Below are positions 41,503-51,409 of a stretch of DNA of 64,000 nt, piece by piece. Location: the NCBI RefSeq assembly GCF_031844685.1, contig NZ_CP134605.1, positions 1,273,501 through 1,337,500 on the forward strand, read 5' to 3'. Numbering within the stretch: position 1 is the stretch's first letter; each line of letters starts with the position of its first letter. The position numbers and the translations under genes were made by a program. The notes under the pieces are model-generated. The model was not told where the DNA came from. It was given only the letters and a program-made list of their open reading frames with translations, and made no database searches. The stretch is from Streptomyces sp. ITFR-21 (lineage in GTDB: Bacteria > Actinomycetota > Actinomycetes > Streptomycetales > Streptomycetaceae).

Positions 41503-44500
41503 TCAGCCCGCCTGCTGGCCGACTCCCAGGCACGCGGGGCCGAGCAGCGCCTTGAGGTCGCCGAAGAGCGACGGATCGGCGGTCACCCGGTGCCGGTCGA
41601 GCCGCAGCACCGTGGTGGACCTGGCCCCCTGCAGCCTGACCCGCACCTCGGTGTTGCCCTTGTGGCTGTCCAGCACCTCGCCGAGCCGGGCCACCAGCGG
41701 CGGGGTGACCTTGACCGTCGGGATGGAGATCATCACCGGCGCGTTGGTGCCCACGTCGGTCAGGTCCGGCACCATCAGCTCCATGGCGACCAGCCGCGGG
41801 ATGTCCTCGCGCTTGTCCAGCCGCCCCTTGACGAAGACCACCGTGTCCTCGACCAGCTGGGTGGAGACCAGCTGGTAGGTGGCGGGGAAGAACATGCAGT
41901 CCACCGAGCCCGCCAGGTCCTCCACGGTGGCGATGGCCCAGGCGTTGCCCTGCTTGGTCATCTTCCGCTGCAGGCCGGAGATGATGCCGCCGATGGTGAC
42001 GATCGCGCCGTCGGCGTAGTCGCCGGCCAGTGCCGCGATCGAGGCGTCGGTCTTGTCGTTGAGGATGTGCTCGATGCCGAACAGCGGGTGGTCGGAGACG
42101 TACAGGCCGAGCATCTCCCGCTCCTGGGCGAGCAGGTACGTCTTGTCCCACTCGATGTCGGAGAAGACCACGTCCATCCCGAAGGCCGGGCTGTCGGCGC
42201 CGTCGTCCCCGCCCATTCCGCCGAACAGGTCGAACTGCCCCTCGGCCTCCTTGCGTTTGACCTGCACGACGTTGTCGATCATCGTCTCGAAGTGCTCGGT
42301 CAGCCCGCGCCGGGTGTGCTTCATCACGTCGAAGGCGCCGGCCTTGATCAGCGACTCCACGGTCCGCTTGTTGCAGACCACCACCTCGACCTTGTCGAGG
42401 AAGTCCGGGAAGGAGGTGTAACGCCCCTTGGCCTTGCGGCACTTGACGATGGACTCGACGACGTTGGTACCGACGTTGCGGACCGCGGTGAGGCCGAAGA
42501 CGACGGTGTCGTCACCGCTCGGGGTGAAGTTGGCGTTGGACTCGTTGACGTCCGGCGGCAGCACCTTGATGCCCATCCGGCGGCACTCGTTGAGATAGAG
42601 CGCCATCTTGTCCTTGTCGTCCTTCACCGAGGTGAGCAGGCCCGCCATGTACTCGGCCGGGTAGTTGGCCTTGAGGTACGCGGTCCAGTACGACACCAGG
42701 CCGTACGCGGCGGAGTGCGCCTTGTTGAAGGCGTAGCCGGCGAAGGGGACCAGGACGTCCCACACCGCCTGGACGGCCTGGTCGGAGTAGCCGCGCTCGC
42801 GCATGCCCGCCTGGAAGGGGATGAACTCCTTGTCCAGCACCTCCTTCTTCTTCTTGCCCATCGCGCGGCGCAGCAGGTCGGCCTGGCCGAGCGAGTAGCC
42901 GGCCAGCACCTGCGCGGCCTTCTGCACCTGCTCCTGGTAGACGATCAGGCCGTAGGTGATGTCCAGCACCTCGCGGAGCGGTTCCTCCAGCTCGGCGTGG
43001 ATCGGGGTGATCTCCTGCTGCTTGTTCTTCCGCAGCGCGTAGTTGATGTGCGAGTTCATGCCCATCGGGCCCGGCCGGTACAGGGCCGAGACGGCGGAGA
43101 TGTCCTCGAAGTTGTCGGGCTTCATCATCCGCAGCAGGGCCCGCATCGGGCCGCCGTCGAACTGGAAGACGCCCAGCGTGTCGCCGCGGCTGAGCAGGGC
43201 GTAGGTGTTGGGGTCGTCCAGCGGCAGGGACAGCAGGTCGATGTCGATGCCCTTGTTGGCCTTGATCGACTTGACCGCGTCGTCCATGATCGTGAGGTTG
43301 CGCAGGCCCAGGAAGTCCATCTTGAGCAGGCCGAGCGACTCGCAGCTCGGGTAGTCCCACTGGGTGACGACCGCGCCGTCGTTCTTCGGCGAGAAGATCG
43401 GCACGTGGTCGATCAGCGGCTCGGCGGACATGATCACACCGGCCGCGTGCACGCCCATCTGCCGGACCAGGCCCTCGATGCCCTTCGCCGAGTCGATCAC
43501 CTTGGTGACGTCCGACTCGTTCTCGTACATCGCGCGGACCTCGGCGGCCTCGCTGTAGCGCGGGTGGTTTTTGTCGGTGATGCCGGACAGCGGGATGCCC
43601 TTGCCGAGCACGTCGGCGGGCATCGCCTTGGTGATCCGGTCGCCCATCGAGAACGGGTAGCCGAGCACCCGGGCCGAGTCCTTGATCGCGGCCTTGGCCT
43701 TGATGGTGCCGTAGGTGGCGATCTGGGCCACCTTGTCGGAGCCGTACTTCTCGGTCACGTAGCGGATGACCTCACCGCGCCGGCGTTCGTCGAAGTCGAT
43801 GTCGACGTCGGGCATGGACACGCGCTCGGGGTTGAGGAACCGCTCGAAGATCAGGCCGTGCGGCACCGGGTCGAGGTCGGTGATCCGCATCGCGTAGGCG
43901 ACGATCGAGCCGGCCGCCGAGCCGCGGCCGGGGCCGACCGCGATGCCGTTGTCCTTGGCCCACTTGATGAAGTCGGCGACGACGAGGAAGTAGCCGGGGA
44001 ACCCCATCTGGATGATGGTGTCCATCTCGTACTCGGCGAGCTTCTGCCGGTCCTCGGGGATGCCGCCGGGGAACCGGAAGGCCATGCCGCGGGCGACCTC
44101 CTCGCGGAACCAGGTGATCTCGGTGTAGCCCTCCGGCACGTCGAACCGGGGCATCAGGTTCCGCTCCTGGAACATGCCCGTGGTGTCGATCCGGTCGGCG
44201 ATCAGCAGCTGGCTGTTGCGGCAGCCCTGCTGCCACGCGTCGGAGGAGTCGATGGCGTACATCTCGGCGGCGGACTTCAGGTAGTAGCCGGAGCCGTCGA
44301 ACTTGAACCGGCCGGGGTCGGACATGTTGGAGCCGGTCTGGATGCACAGCAGGGTGTCGTGCGCGGACGACTCCTTGGCGTAGGTGTAGTGGGAGTCGTT
44401 GGTGACGACGAAGGGCGCGTTCAGCTTCTTGGAGATCTCCATCAGCCCGTCGCGGGCCCGGCGGTCGATGTCGATGCCGTGGTCCATGATCTCGACGAAG

Positions 44501-45057
44501 AAGTTGTCCTTGCCGAAGATGTCCTGGTATTCCGCCGCCGCCTTGACCGCCTCCTCCATCTGCCCGAGCCGGATCTTGGTGGAGACCTCGCCGGAGGGGC
44601 AGCCGGTGGTGCCCATCAGGCCGGCGGCGTACTCGCTGAGCAGTTCGCGGTCCATCCGGGGCTTGCGGAAGTAGCCCTCGAAGGACGCCCGGGACTGGGC
44701 CCGGAACAGGTTGTGCAGCCCGACCACGTCCCGGGCCCAGATCGTCATGTGGGTGTAGGCGCCGGCACCGGAGACGTCGTCGTTCTTCTGGTGGGGGGCG
44801 CCCCACTTGACGGGCTTGTTGTACCGCCGGGACTCCGGCGCGAGATACGCCTCGATGCCCATCACCGGGGTGACGCCGGCCGCCTTGGCCTGGTGGAAGA
44901 AGTCGTAGGCGCCGTGCAGGTTGCCGTGATCGGTGATGGCCACATGGCTCATCCCCATCTCGTTGCACGCCTTGAACATGTCCTTCAGTCTCGCCGCTCC
45001 GTCCAGCAGCGAGTACTGGGTGTGGACGTGCAGATGAGTGAAGGGCTGGTCGGTCAC
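41503..45057 (-). CDS. dnaE: DNA polymerase III alpha subunit
   Basis: The 1184-aa replicative polymerase catalytic subunit (DnaE1 type). The PHP domain starts with THLHVHTQYSLLDGAAR and contains AITDHGNLHGAYDF; metal-binding residues are mostly present. The palm-domain catalytic Asp residues are in RVSMPDVDIDFDERRRGEV; AVGPGRGSAAGSIVAYAMR and the fingers region are intact. The C-terminal part holds helix-hairpin-helix, beta-clamp-binding and OB-fold regions (IVTIGGIISGLQRKMTKQG). The GTG at 45055-45057 is preferred because GGAGGTG lies 9 nt upstream. A TAGACT hexamer at 45105-45110 (minus strand) is a likely -10. No intein is present. Confidence 0.97.
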   Translation of the reverse strand: MTDQPFTHLHVHTQYSLLDGAARLKDMFKACNEMGMSHVAITDHGNLHGAYDFFHQAKAAGVTPVMGIEAYLAPESRRYNKPVKWGAPHQKNDDVSGAGAYTHMTIWARDVVGLHNLFRAQSRASFEGYFRKPRMDRELLSEYAAGLMGTTGCPSGEVSTKIRLGQMEEAVKAAAEYQDIFGKDNFFVEIMDHGIDIDRRARDGLMEISKKLNAPFVVTNDSHYTYAKESSAHDTLLCIQTGSNMSDPGRFKFDGSGYYLKSAAEMYAIDSSDAWQQGCRNSQLLIADRIDTTGMFQERNLMPRFDVPEGYTEITWFREEVARGMAFRFPGGIPEDRQKLAEYEMDTIIQMGFPGYFLVVADFIKWAKDNGIAVGPGRGSAAGSIVAYAMRITDLDPVPHGLIFERFLNPERVSMPDVDIDFDERRRGEVIRYVTEKYGSDKVAQIATYGTIKAKAAIKDSARVLGYPFSMGDRITKAMPADVLGKGIPLSGITDKNHPRYSEAAEVRAMYENESDVTKVIDSAKGIEGLVRQMGVHAAGVIMSAEPLIDHVPIFSPKNDGAVVTQWDYPSCESLGLLKMDFLGLRNLTIMDDAVKSIKANKGIDIDLLSLPLDDPNTYALLSRGDTLGVFQFDGGPMRALLRMMKPDNFEDISAVSALYRPGPMGMNSHINYALRKNKQQEITPIHAELEEPLREVLDITYGLIVYQEQVQKAAQVLAGYSLGQADLLRRAMGKKKKEVLDKEFIPFQAGMRERGYSDQAVQAVWDVLVPFAGYAFNKAHSAAYGLVSYWTAYLKANYPAEYMAGLLTSVKDDKDKMALYLNECRRMGIKVLPPDVNESNANFTPSGDDTVVFGLTAVRNVGTNVVESIVKCRKAKGRYTSFPDFLDKVEVVVCNKRTVESLIKAGAFDVMKHTRRGLTEHFETMIDNVVQVKRKEAEGQFDLFGGMGGDDGADSPAFGMDVVFSDIEWDKTYLLAQEREMLGLYVSDHPLFGIEHILNDKTDASIAALAGDYADGAIVTIGGIISGLQRKMTKQGNAWAIATVEDLAGSVDCMFFPATYQLVSTQLVEDTVVFVKGRLDKREDIPRLVAMELMVPDLTDVGTNAPVMISIPTVKVTPPLVARLGEVLDSHKGNTEVRVRLQGARSTTVLRLDRHRVTADPSLFGDLKALLGPACLGVGQQAG

Positions 45058-45285
45058 GGGCTGCGACACCTCCGGCGCGAGGGGTTGGTCTGACGGCGCT
45101 GGCGAGTCTACGACCCGGGTCCGACAGCACGGGTCCGGCTCTCCCGGTCCCCCGGCCGGGTCCCGTCGGCCGGACCCGGGCGCCGGACCCCGGTGACCGG
45201 TTCCGCCGCCGGGCGGGCGCGCCGGCCCCATCTGTTACCCGTCCTTTAGGCCACGCCTACGCCCCCGCGTGGCACACTCTGCGCC

Positions 45286-45960
45286 ATGGAGGAGATACGA
45301 CCGCGGCTGAGGGTGGTTCGCGCCGCCCTTTTCGCCGCGCTGTGCGTGACGCTCTCCTCCACCTCCCACGTCCTGATGGCGCACACGCCGCTGCCGCTGT
45401 TCGCGGTGGGCGGGGCGTTCGCCGCGGTGTTCACGCTGGCGTACCTGCTGGGCGGCCGGGAGCGCGGCTTCTGGGCGATCGCCGGGCTGATGGTCCCGGT
45501 GGAGCTGGCCGTCGACACCTTGTTCACCTCCGGGCAGCAGGCGTGCTATGGGCCGTCCGGCGGGCCGGTGACCGGCTCCTGGCGGACCCTGCACGAAGCG
45601 GTGGTCTGCCACGGCAGCCAGGTCGGCGGCGGCCTGGCGGCCGTACCGGGCGGTCAGGCGGCCCAGCAGATGCCGTCCACGGCGCTGCCGTGGCTGCTGC
45701 TGGCCGCGCATGTCTCGGTCGGCCTGCTGGCTTCCTGGTGGCTGCGCAGCGGTGAGACCGCGCTGCTGCGGGTGCTGCGCTCGACGGCCGCCGCGGCCTT
45801 CCGGCCGCTGCTGTTCGCGGTCGCCGCCGCCGGCCCCGTCACCGCGCCGCCGCCGGGCCGGCCGCGCCCGGCCGCCCGGTCCGCGGCCGGCGCGCCGTCC
45901 GCCCGGCCGCTACTGCACGCCGTCGTACGCCGTGGTCCGCCGGTCCTGGTCGCGCTGTAA
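45286..45960 (+). CDS. Uncharacterised membrane protein, 224 aa
   Basis: The ATG at 45286 opens a protein with about five hydrophobic segments: AALFAALCVTLSSTSHVL, PLFAVGGAFAAVFTLAYLL, FWAIAGLMVPVELAVDTLF, LPWLLLAAHVSVGLLASWW and FRPLLFAVAAAGPVTA. Two cysteines in the outer loop (QQACYGPSGG, EAVVCHGSQ) may form a disulfide. The last 40 residues are Pro/Arg/Ala-rich. It is divergent from dnaE and 52 bp upstream of a DsbA-like gene, so both may be one operon concerned with extracytoplasmic redox or export. The family was not recognised. Confidence 0.7.
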   Translation: MEEIRPRLRVVRAALFAALCVTLSSTSHVLMAHTPLPLFAVGGAFAAVFTLAYLLGGRERGFWAIAGLMVPVELAVDTLFTSGQQACYGPSGGPVTGSWRTLHEAVVCHGSQVGGGLAAVPGGQAAQQMPSTALPWLLLAAHVSVGLLASWWLRSGETALLRVLRSTAAAAFRPLLFAVAAAGPVTAPPPGRPRPAARSAAGAPSARPLLHAVVRRGPPVLVAL

Positions 45961-46012
45961 CCGCACGACGACCGGCAGGGCCCACACGCGCACACCGACG
46001 GAGAAACCGGAC

Positions 46013-46807
46013 ATGAGCACCAGGAACAGCAAGGCCGCCAAGGACGCCGCCCGCGAGCGGCTGCGGATCCAGCGGGAGAAGGACGCCAAGCGGGCCAAGG
46101 TCCGCCGCCAGCTGCTGGTCGGCGGCGGCGTCATCGTGGTCCTGGCGATAGCCGGCGGCGTGGCCGTGGCCGTCAACGCCGCCAGCAAGCCCAGCTACTG
46201 GTCGGCCGCCGCCAAGGACAAGCTGGTCAAGCCGGCCAACACCTCGGGCACCAACGGCACCACCGTGATCATCGGCGACAAAAACAACAAGAACACCGTC
46301 GAGGAGTTCGAGGACCTGCGCTGCCCGATCTGCGCGGCCTACGAGCAGACGGCCGGTGCCGCGGTGCTCAAGGACGCCGAGGCCGGCAAGTACAAGATCT
46401 CGTACACCTTCGGCACCTTCCTGGACGCCGCCAACGGCGGCTCCGGGTCGAAGAAGGCGCTGAGCGCGCTGGGGGCGGCGCTGAACGTCTCCACCGACGC
46501 GTTCAACCAGTACCACACCCTGCTCTACTCCAAGTCCGTCCACCCGGACGAGAAGACGGACGAGTTCAACGACGCCGACCACCTGATCGCGCTGGCCCAG
46601 AAGGTCCCGGCGCTCAAGGGCAACGCCAAGTTCTCGGACGCGGTCAAGCAGGGCACCTTCGACAAGTGGGCGCTGGCGATGACCGACAAGTTCAACGGCA
46701 GCGGGGTCAACGCCACCCCGACCGTCAAGGTCAACGGCAAGGACGTCCAGGTCTCCGGCGTGCCCTCGGACGACGTGGTGAAGGCCATCGCGGCCGACCT
46801 CACCTAG
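46013..46807 (+). CDS. Membrane-anchored DsbA-like thioredoxin (CPIC)
   Basis: A 264-aa protein with a highly charged cytoplasmic N-terminus (KDAARERLRIQREKDAKRAK), one helix (LLVGGGVIVVLAIAGGVAVAV) and an outer thioredoxin-fold domain. The active site is FEDLRCPICAAYEQTAG and the cis-Pro loop is NATPTVKVNGKDV. Unlike the 15.2-kb paralogue (CPAC plus two other cysteines), it has only the CxxC pair, so it may be a dedicated reductase or isomerase. The ATG follows GGAGAAACCGGAC. It comes after the 224-aa membrane protein gene. Confidence 0.85.
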   Translation: MSTRNSKAAKDAARERLRIQREKDAKRAKVRRQLLVGGGVIVVLAIAGGVAVAVNAASKPSYWSAAAKDKLVKPANTSGTNGTTVIIGDKNNKNTVEEFEDLRCPICAAYEQTAGAAVLKDAEAGKYKISYTFGTFLDAANGGSGSKKALSALGAALNVSTDAFNQYHTLLYSKSVHPDEKTDEFNDADHLIALAQKVPALKGNAKFSDAVKQGTFDKWALAMTDKFNGSGVNATPTVKVNGKDVQVSGVPSDDVVKAIAADLT

Positions 46808-46834
46808 CGGCGGACCGGCGGGCACCCGCCCGCG

Positions 46835-46871
46835 CTTCCTCCGGGACCCGCCCTACAGGTCCCGGAGGAAG
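46835..46871. terminator. Bidirectional hairpin between converging genes
   Basis: CTTCCTCCGGGAC (46835-46847) and GTCCCGGAGGAAG (46859-46871) form a perfect 13-bp stem with an 11-nt loop. The right arm is inside the last codons of the dienelactone-hydrolase-like gene, whose stop lies in the loop. Confidence 0.7.
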
Positions 46872-47419
46872 TCCAGCGCGACCGCCCAGGTCCGCTCCGC
46901 CGCCTGCGCGTCGTAGTCGGGCAGCTCCGGGTCGGTGTAGAGGTGCCCGGCGCCGCGGTAGCGGTGGACCTCCACGTCCGCGCCGGCCCGGCGCATCCGC
47001 AGGTACCAGGCGTTCAGCCAGTCCTCGGTCTCGTAGGGGTCGGGATCGGCGACGTGCAGCTGCACCGGGATGTCGGTGGCCGCGTCGTCGGCCATGTCCG
47101 ACGTCCCGTGCAGGAGCAGCAGCCCGCGGGCCCTGTCGTCCCCCAGCGCCAGGTTCTGCGCGACGGAGCCGCCGAGCGACAGGCCCGCGTAGACCAGCCC
47201 CTTCCCGCTGTGCGGGGCCACGGCGGCGACCGCCCGGCGCAGCAGCTCGTCGGAGCCGATCTCGTCCCTGATCCGCAGGCCCTCCTCGGCGAGGTCGGTG
47301 GTGCGGCCGTCGTAGAGGTCGGGTACGAGCACCTCGTGGCCGGTCGTCCGCATCCGCTCGGCGGCGGCGTGCACGGCGGGGCGCGGCCCGTACATGGAGT
47401 GGAACAGGACGATCGTCAC
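46853..47419 (-). CDS. Dienelactone-hydrolase-family alpha/beta hydrolase
   Basis: A 188-aa alpha/beta hydrolase: LFHSMYGPRPAVHAAAERM, VLVPDLYDG and the nucleophile elbow VYAGLSLGGSVAQNL. The catalytic residue at the elbow is Ser, whereas classical dienelactone hydrolases have Cys. Asp in LHVADPDPYE and His in YRGAGHLYTD complete the triad. It lacks a signal peptide. The start is the GTG at 47417-47419. The gene stands alone between converging dsbA-like and diverging mscS genes. Substrate unknown. Confidence 0.85.
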   Translation of the reverse strand: MTIVLFHSMYGPRPAVHAAAERMRTTGHEVLVPDLYDGRTTDLAEEGLRIRDEIGSDELLRRAVAAVAPHSGKGLVYAGLSLGGSVAQNLALGDDRARGLLLLHGTSDMADDAATDIPVQLHVADPDPYETEDWLNAWYLRMRRAGADVEVHRYRGAGHLYTDPELPDYDAQAAERTWAVALDFLRDL

Positions 47420-47520
47420 AGTCTGGCTTCCTCAGCGCTCGGGTACGCGACCATGGTGCCAGCACCCCCGCGGGTGCGAAGTGCCCGGGGAGAAGCGTCC
47501 TGCTCGGATCGGAGGCGACG

Positions 47521-48630
47521 ATGGACGGCGCGTTGCGCCCGGTACTGGTGGTCTGCGCGGCCGTGGTGTTGTCCCTGATCGCCGGCTGGGCCGTCGACCG
47601 GTCCCTGCGCACGGTGGACACCCGGCACCCGGAGACACCGCTGTGGCATCTGCTGCGCCGCTGCGGTGTGCCGCTCCAGGTGGTGATCCTCACCGCGATC
47701 CTGCGCGGCGGCTACCGCTCGGCGCACTTCGCCGACGAGCACGCGGCGGCCATCGGCCAGGCCCTGGTGGTGGTGCTGATCGCCGCCTCCGGCTGGCTGG
47801 TGGTGCGGATCGCCGCCGCGGTCACCGACTCCTCGTACGCCCGCTACGCGGCCGTCTCGCACGACGTCCCCAAGATCCGCCGGCTGCGCACCCAGCTGAC
47901 GCTGATCCAGCGGGTGTTCACCGCGGTCGTGACGGTGATCGCGGTGGCCTCGGTGCTGTTCACCTTCCCGGCGCTGCGGACCGTGGGGGCCTCGGTGCTG
48001 GCCTCGGCGGGCATCATCGGCATCGTCGCCGGTGTGGCCGCCCAGTCCACGCTGAGCAACCTCTTCGCCGGCCTGCAGATCGCCTTCGGCGACATGGTGC
48101 GGATCGGCGACACGGTGGTGGTGGACGGCGAGTGGGGCGTGGTCGAGGAGATCACCCTGACCTTCCTGAGCGTCCGCACCTGGGACGAGCGGCGGATCAC
48201 CATGCCGGTGTCGTACTTCACCAGCAAGCCGTTCGAGAACTGGTCGCGCGGCGACCCGCGGATGACCGGCACGGTCTTCTTCCACCTGGACCACTCCGCC
48301 CCGGTCGACGCGATGCGCAAGCGGCTGCTGGAGGTCCTGGAGCAGGCGACCGAGTGGGACCGCAGGGCGTGGGGGCTGGTGGTGATCGACAGCACGCCGA
48401 CCACCATCCAGATACGGGCGCTGGTCACCGCCAAGGACGCCGAGGACATCTTCAACCTGCGCTGCATCGTGCGCGAGCAGCTGATCGACTGGCTGCGCTG
48501 CGAGCACCCGTACGCGCTGCCGCGGATCAGCACCGCGCCCGCCCCGGGGCGTCCGGGAGCCGGCCAGGACCGGGGGATGACGCCGATGCCGGACTCCAAG
48601 GACCTGGGGCCCGGCCCCGGAGCACGCTGA
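47521..48630 (+). CDS. MscS-family mechanosensitive channel
   Basis: A 369-aa membrane protein with four predicted helices; the last is the pore-lining helix (ASVLASAGIIGIVAGVAAQS) followed by the conserved TLSNLFAGLQIAFGDMVRIGD and the beta domain (VVDGEWGVVEEITLTFLSV, ITMPVSYFTSKPFENWSR). The C-terminal mixed domain continues to about residue 340 and ends in a Pro/Gly tail. The channel releases solutes during hypo-osmotic shock. The ATG is at 47521. It converges with the antiporter gene; a GC-rich palindrome near 48698-48713 may terminate both. Confidence 0.92.
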   Translation: MDGALRPVLVVCAAVVLSLIAGWAVDRSLRTVDTRHPETPLWHLLRRCGVPLQVVILTAILRGGYRSAHFADEHAAAIGQALVVVLIAASGWLVVRIAAAVTDSSYARYAAVSHDVPKIRRLRTQLTLIQRVFTAVVTVIAVASVLFTFPALRTVGASVLASAGIIGIVAGVAAQSTLSNLFAGLQIAFGDMVRIGDTVVVDGEWGVVEEITLTFLSVRTWDERRITMPVSYFTSKPFENWSRGDPRMTGTVFFHLDHSAPVDAMRKRLLEVLEQATEWDRRAWGLVVIDSTPTTIQIRALVTAKDAEDIFNLRCIVREQLIDWLRCEHPYALPRISTAPAPGRPGAGQDRGMTPMPDSKDLGPGPGAR

Positions 48631-48739
48631 GCCCCTCCCCAGCGCGCCGGCCCCACCAACGCCGGCCCGCCGCCCCCACCGTGCCGCCTTCCCCGCGCCG
48701 GCCCCGGGGCCGGGCGTCCCGGGCCGCCCCGCCGCCGCC

Positions 48740-50332
48740 TCACAGCCCCCGCATCGAGCGCAGGTCCAGGTGCCGCAGCACCCGGTCCACCACCTCGGGG
48801 TCGTTGCCGGGCTCGCTGCGCGCGGCCAGCACCTCGTGCCGGGCGGCCGAGAGCATGTCCTCCTGGATACGGCGCAGCGCCTTGAGCCGCTCCAGTCGCC
48901 GGGCGTGGCTGCCGCGTCGCTCCTCGTCCACCAGGTCGGGCGAGATGCGGGCGGCCACGTCCAGCGCCCTGCGGTGCAGCATCTCCGACAGCTCCTCGTC
49001 GAGCTGCTCGCGGCTCTCGACCTCCTTGAGCCGGGCCCTGGCGGCGGCCATCGCCCGTACCGCCAGGGCGCGTTCCAGGGACTGCTCGGCGTCGGCGTCG
49101 CTGCGCACGCCGAGCCGCTTGACCAGCCAGGGCAGGGTGAGCCCCTGCACGACGAGGGTGGCCAGCACCACCGCGAAGGCGATGAACAGCAGTTCCTGGC
49201 GGGCCGGGAACCTCCCGTCGTGGTCGGTGGTGAGCGGGATCGCCAGGGCGAGCGCCACCGACGCCACCCCGCGCATCCCCGACCACCACATGACGACGGT
49301 CTCCTGCCAGGTCATCGGGATGTCCTCGTCCATGTCCCGCAGCGAGTGCAGCCGTCTGGCGATCCACGAGGCGGGCAGCAGGTACAGCAGCCGCACCCCG
49401 ACCACGACGGCCACCACCAGCCCGGCGTGCCGCAGCATCTCCACCCGGTAGCCGGCGCCGACGGTGAAGACGTTGTGCAGCTCCAGGCCGATCAGGCCGA
49501 AGGCGATGCCGGTGACGAGGGTGTCGACGATCTCCCAGAAGGTGTTGCCCACCAGCCGGGCCTGTACGTCGTCGGCCTCGAAGGCGTGCTCGGCCAGGAA
49601 CAGCGCGGTGGTGAGCACCGCGAGGACGCCGGAGCCGTGGAACTCCTCGGCGAGCGCGTAGGAGGCGAACGGCACCAGCAGCGACAGGCCGATCTGCAAG
49701 GTGGCGTCCCCGACGACGCCCATCAGCTTGTTGGCCGCCCAGCCGAGTGCCAGTCCGACGGCGACCGCGACGACCGCGGACAGCAGCAGTTCCAGGGCCG
49801 CGTGCGGCAGCGAGAACTCGCCGGAGACCACCGCCGCGACCGCGACGTGGTAAAGCACGATGGCGGTGACGTCGTTGAACAGCCCCTCGCCCACCAGGGT
49901 GGAGATCATCCGGCGGGGCAGCCCGAGCGCGCCGGCCACCGCGGTCGCCGCCACCGGGTCGGGCGGCGCGACCAGGGCGCCGAGCGCCACGGCGGCGGCC
50001 ACGGTGATCCCGGGCACCACCGCGTCGGCGACGGCCGCGACGGCCGCGGTGGTGACGAAGACCAGGGCCACCGCGAGCAGGAAAATGGCCCGCCTGTTGG
50101 CCGCGAACTGCCGCCAGGAGGTGCGCTGCACGGCCGCGTAGAGCAGCGGCGGCAGCAACAGCGGCAGGATCAGGTCCGGGTCGATCTGTACGTTCGGCAC
50201 CTGCGGGATCAGCGCCAGCACTCCGCCGAGCAGGGTCATCAGGACCGGCGCGGGCAGCTTCACCCGGTCGGCGAGCGGCACCATGACGATGGCCGCGAGC
50301 ATGATCACGAAAAAGAGGGCGAGCTGATCCAC
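48740..50332 (-). CDS. CPA1-family Na+/H+ antiporter
   Basis: A 530-aa transporter with about 11-12 helices. The ion-binding ND-type motif is GEGLFNDVTAIVLYHVA, preceded by LVAPPDPVAATAVAGALG; FGLIGLELHNVF and SGMRGVASVALALAIPL are also conserved. The last 130 residues are a cytoplasmic helical tail (SLERALAVRAMAAARARLKE, LDEELSEMLHRRALD). The GTG at 50330-50332 gives the usual length of this family. CAGACT about 8 nt upstream suggests a short or absent leader. It is alone between mscS and rluD. Confidence 0.92.
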   Translation of the reverse strand: MDQLALFFVIMLAAIVMVPLADRVKLPAPVLMTLLGGVLALIPQVPNVQIDPDLILPLLLPPLLYAAVQRTSWRQFAANRRAIFLLAVALVFVTTAAVAAVADAVVPGITVAAAVALGALVAPPDPVAATAVAGALGLPRRMISTLVGEGLFNDVTAIVLYHVAVAAVVSGEFSLPHAALELLLSAVVAVAVGLALGWAANKLMGVVGDATLQIGLSLLVPFASYALAEEFHGSGVLAVLTTALFLAEHAFEADDVQARLVGNTFWEIVDTLVTGIAFGLIGLELHNVFTVGAGYRVEMLRHAGLVVAVVVGVRLLYLLPASWIARRLHSLRDMDEDIPMTWQETVVMWWSGMRGVASVALALAIPLTTDHDGRFPARQELLFIAFAVVLATLVVQGLTLPWLVKRLGVRSDADAEQSLERALAVRAMAAARARLKEVESREQLDEELSEMLHRRALDVAARISPDLVDEERRGSHARRLERLKALRRIQEDMLSAARHEVLAARSEPGNDPEVVDRVLRHLDLRSMRGL

Positions 50333-50449
50333 GGCGTCAGTCTGCCGGGTGTTCCGCGTACACGGGCCGTCAATCGCCGAGCGGCCCGGCCGATTCATGG
50401 CCAAGGGTGTGCCGGCGGGCGGGGGCGGTCCGGCTGCGTGGCGGACCGC

Positions 50450-51391
50450 TCACTGACTGTCCGCGCGCACGACCTCCAGCGCGTGCCGCAGGTCGGCCGG
50501 GTAGTCGCTCGCGAACTCCACCCACTCACCGTCGGCGGGGTGCTCGAAGCCGAGCCGTACCGCGTGCAGCCACTGCCGGGTCAGCCCGAGCCGCTTGGCC
50601 ATCGTCGGATCGGCGCCGTAGGTGAGGTCGCCGACGCAGGGGTGGCGGTGGGCGGACATGTGCACCCGGATCTGGTGGGTGCGGCCGGTCTCCAGCTTGA
50701 TGTCGAGCAGGCTGGCCGAACGGAACGCCTCGATCAGGTCGTAGTGCGTCACCGAGGGTTTGCCGTCGGCGGTGACCGCCCACTTGTAGTCGTGCTGCGG
50801 GTGGCGGCCGACCGGGGCGTCGATGGTGCCGCTCATCGGGTCCGGGTGCCCCTGGACCAGGGCGTGGTACCGCTTGTCCACCACCCGGTCCCGGAACTGC
50901 GCCTTGAGCAGGGTGTAGGCCCGCTCCGACTTGGCGACCACCATCAGGCCGGAGGTGCCGACGTCGAGGCGGTGCACGACGCCCTGGCGCTCGGCGGCCC
51001 CCGAGGTGGAGATCCGGTAGCCGGCCGCCGCCAGGCCGCCGATCACGGTGGTGCCGGTCCAGCCGGGGCTGGGGTGGGCGGCGACCCCGACGGGCTTGAG
51101 GACGACCACGACGTCGTCGTCGTCATGGACGATCTCCATGCCCTCCACGGGTTCGGCGACGATCCGCACCGGCTCGGCCGGAGCGGGCATCTCGACCTCC
51201 AGCCACGCCCCGCCGCGCACCCGCTCCGACTTGGCCGCGGCGGCGCCGTCGATGGAGACCTTGCCCGAGGCGGCCAGCTCGGCGGCCTTGGTCCGGGAGA
51301 AACCGAACATACGGGCGATGGCGGCGTCGACGCGCTCGCCTTCCAGACCTTCGGGTACGGGCAGGGAACGGACTTCGGGAAGCGTACTCAC
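50450..51391 (-). CDS. RluD-family ribosomal RNA pseudouridine synthase
   Basis: A 313-aa enzyme. The N-terminal S4 RNA-binding domain ([20 protein letters not shown]) is followed by the RluA/RluD catalytic domain; the catalytic Asp is in [19 protein letters not shown], and [23 protein letters not shown] and [12 protein letters not shown] are typical. It most likely modifies 23S rRNA; the exact site is not readable from sequence. The GTG start lies 18 bp after the lspA stop, so lspA and this gene form an operon, as is common in bacteria. Confidence 0.92.
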   Translation of the reverse strand: MSTLPEVRSLPVPEGLEGERVDAAIARMFGFSRTKAAELAASGKVSIDGAAAAKSERVRGGAWLEVEMPAPAEPVRIVAEPVEGMEIVHDDDDVVVVLKPVGVAAHPSPGWTGTTVIGGLAAAGYRISTSGAAERQGVVHRLDVGTSGLMVVAKSERAYTLLKAQFRDRVVDKRYHALVQGHPDPMSGTIDAPVGRHPQHDYKWAVTADGKPSVTHYDLIEAFRSASLLDIKLETGRTHQIRVHMSAHRHPCVGDLTYGADPTMAKRLGLTRQWLHAVRLGFEHPADGEWVEFASDYPADLRHALEVVRADSQ

Positions 51392-51409
51392 CTGACCGAG
51401 TATGGGCCC

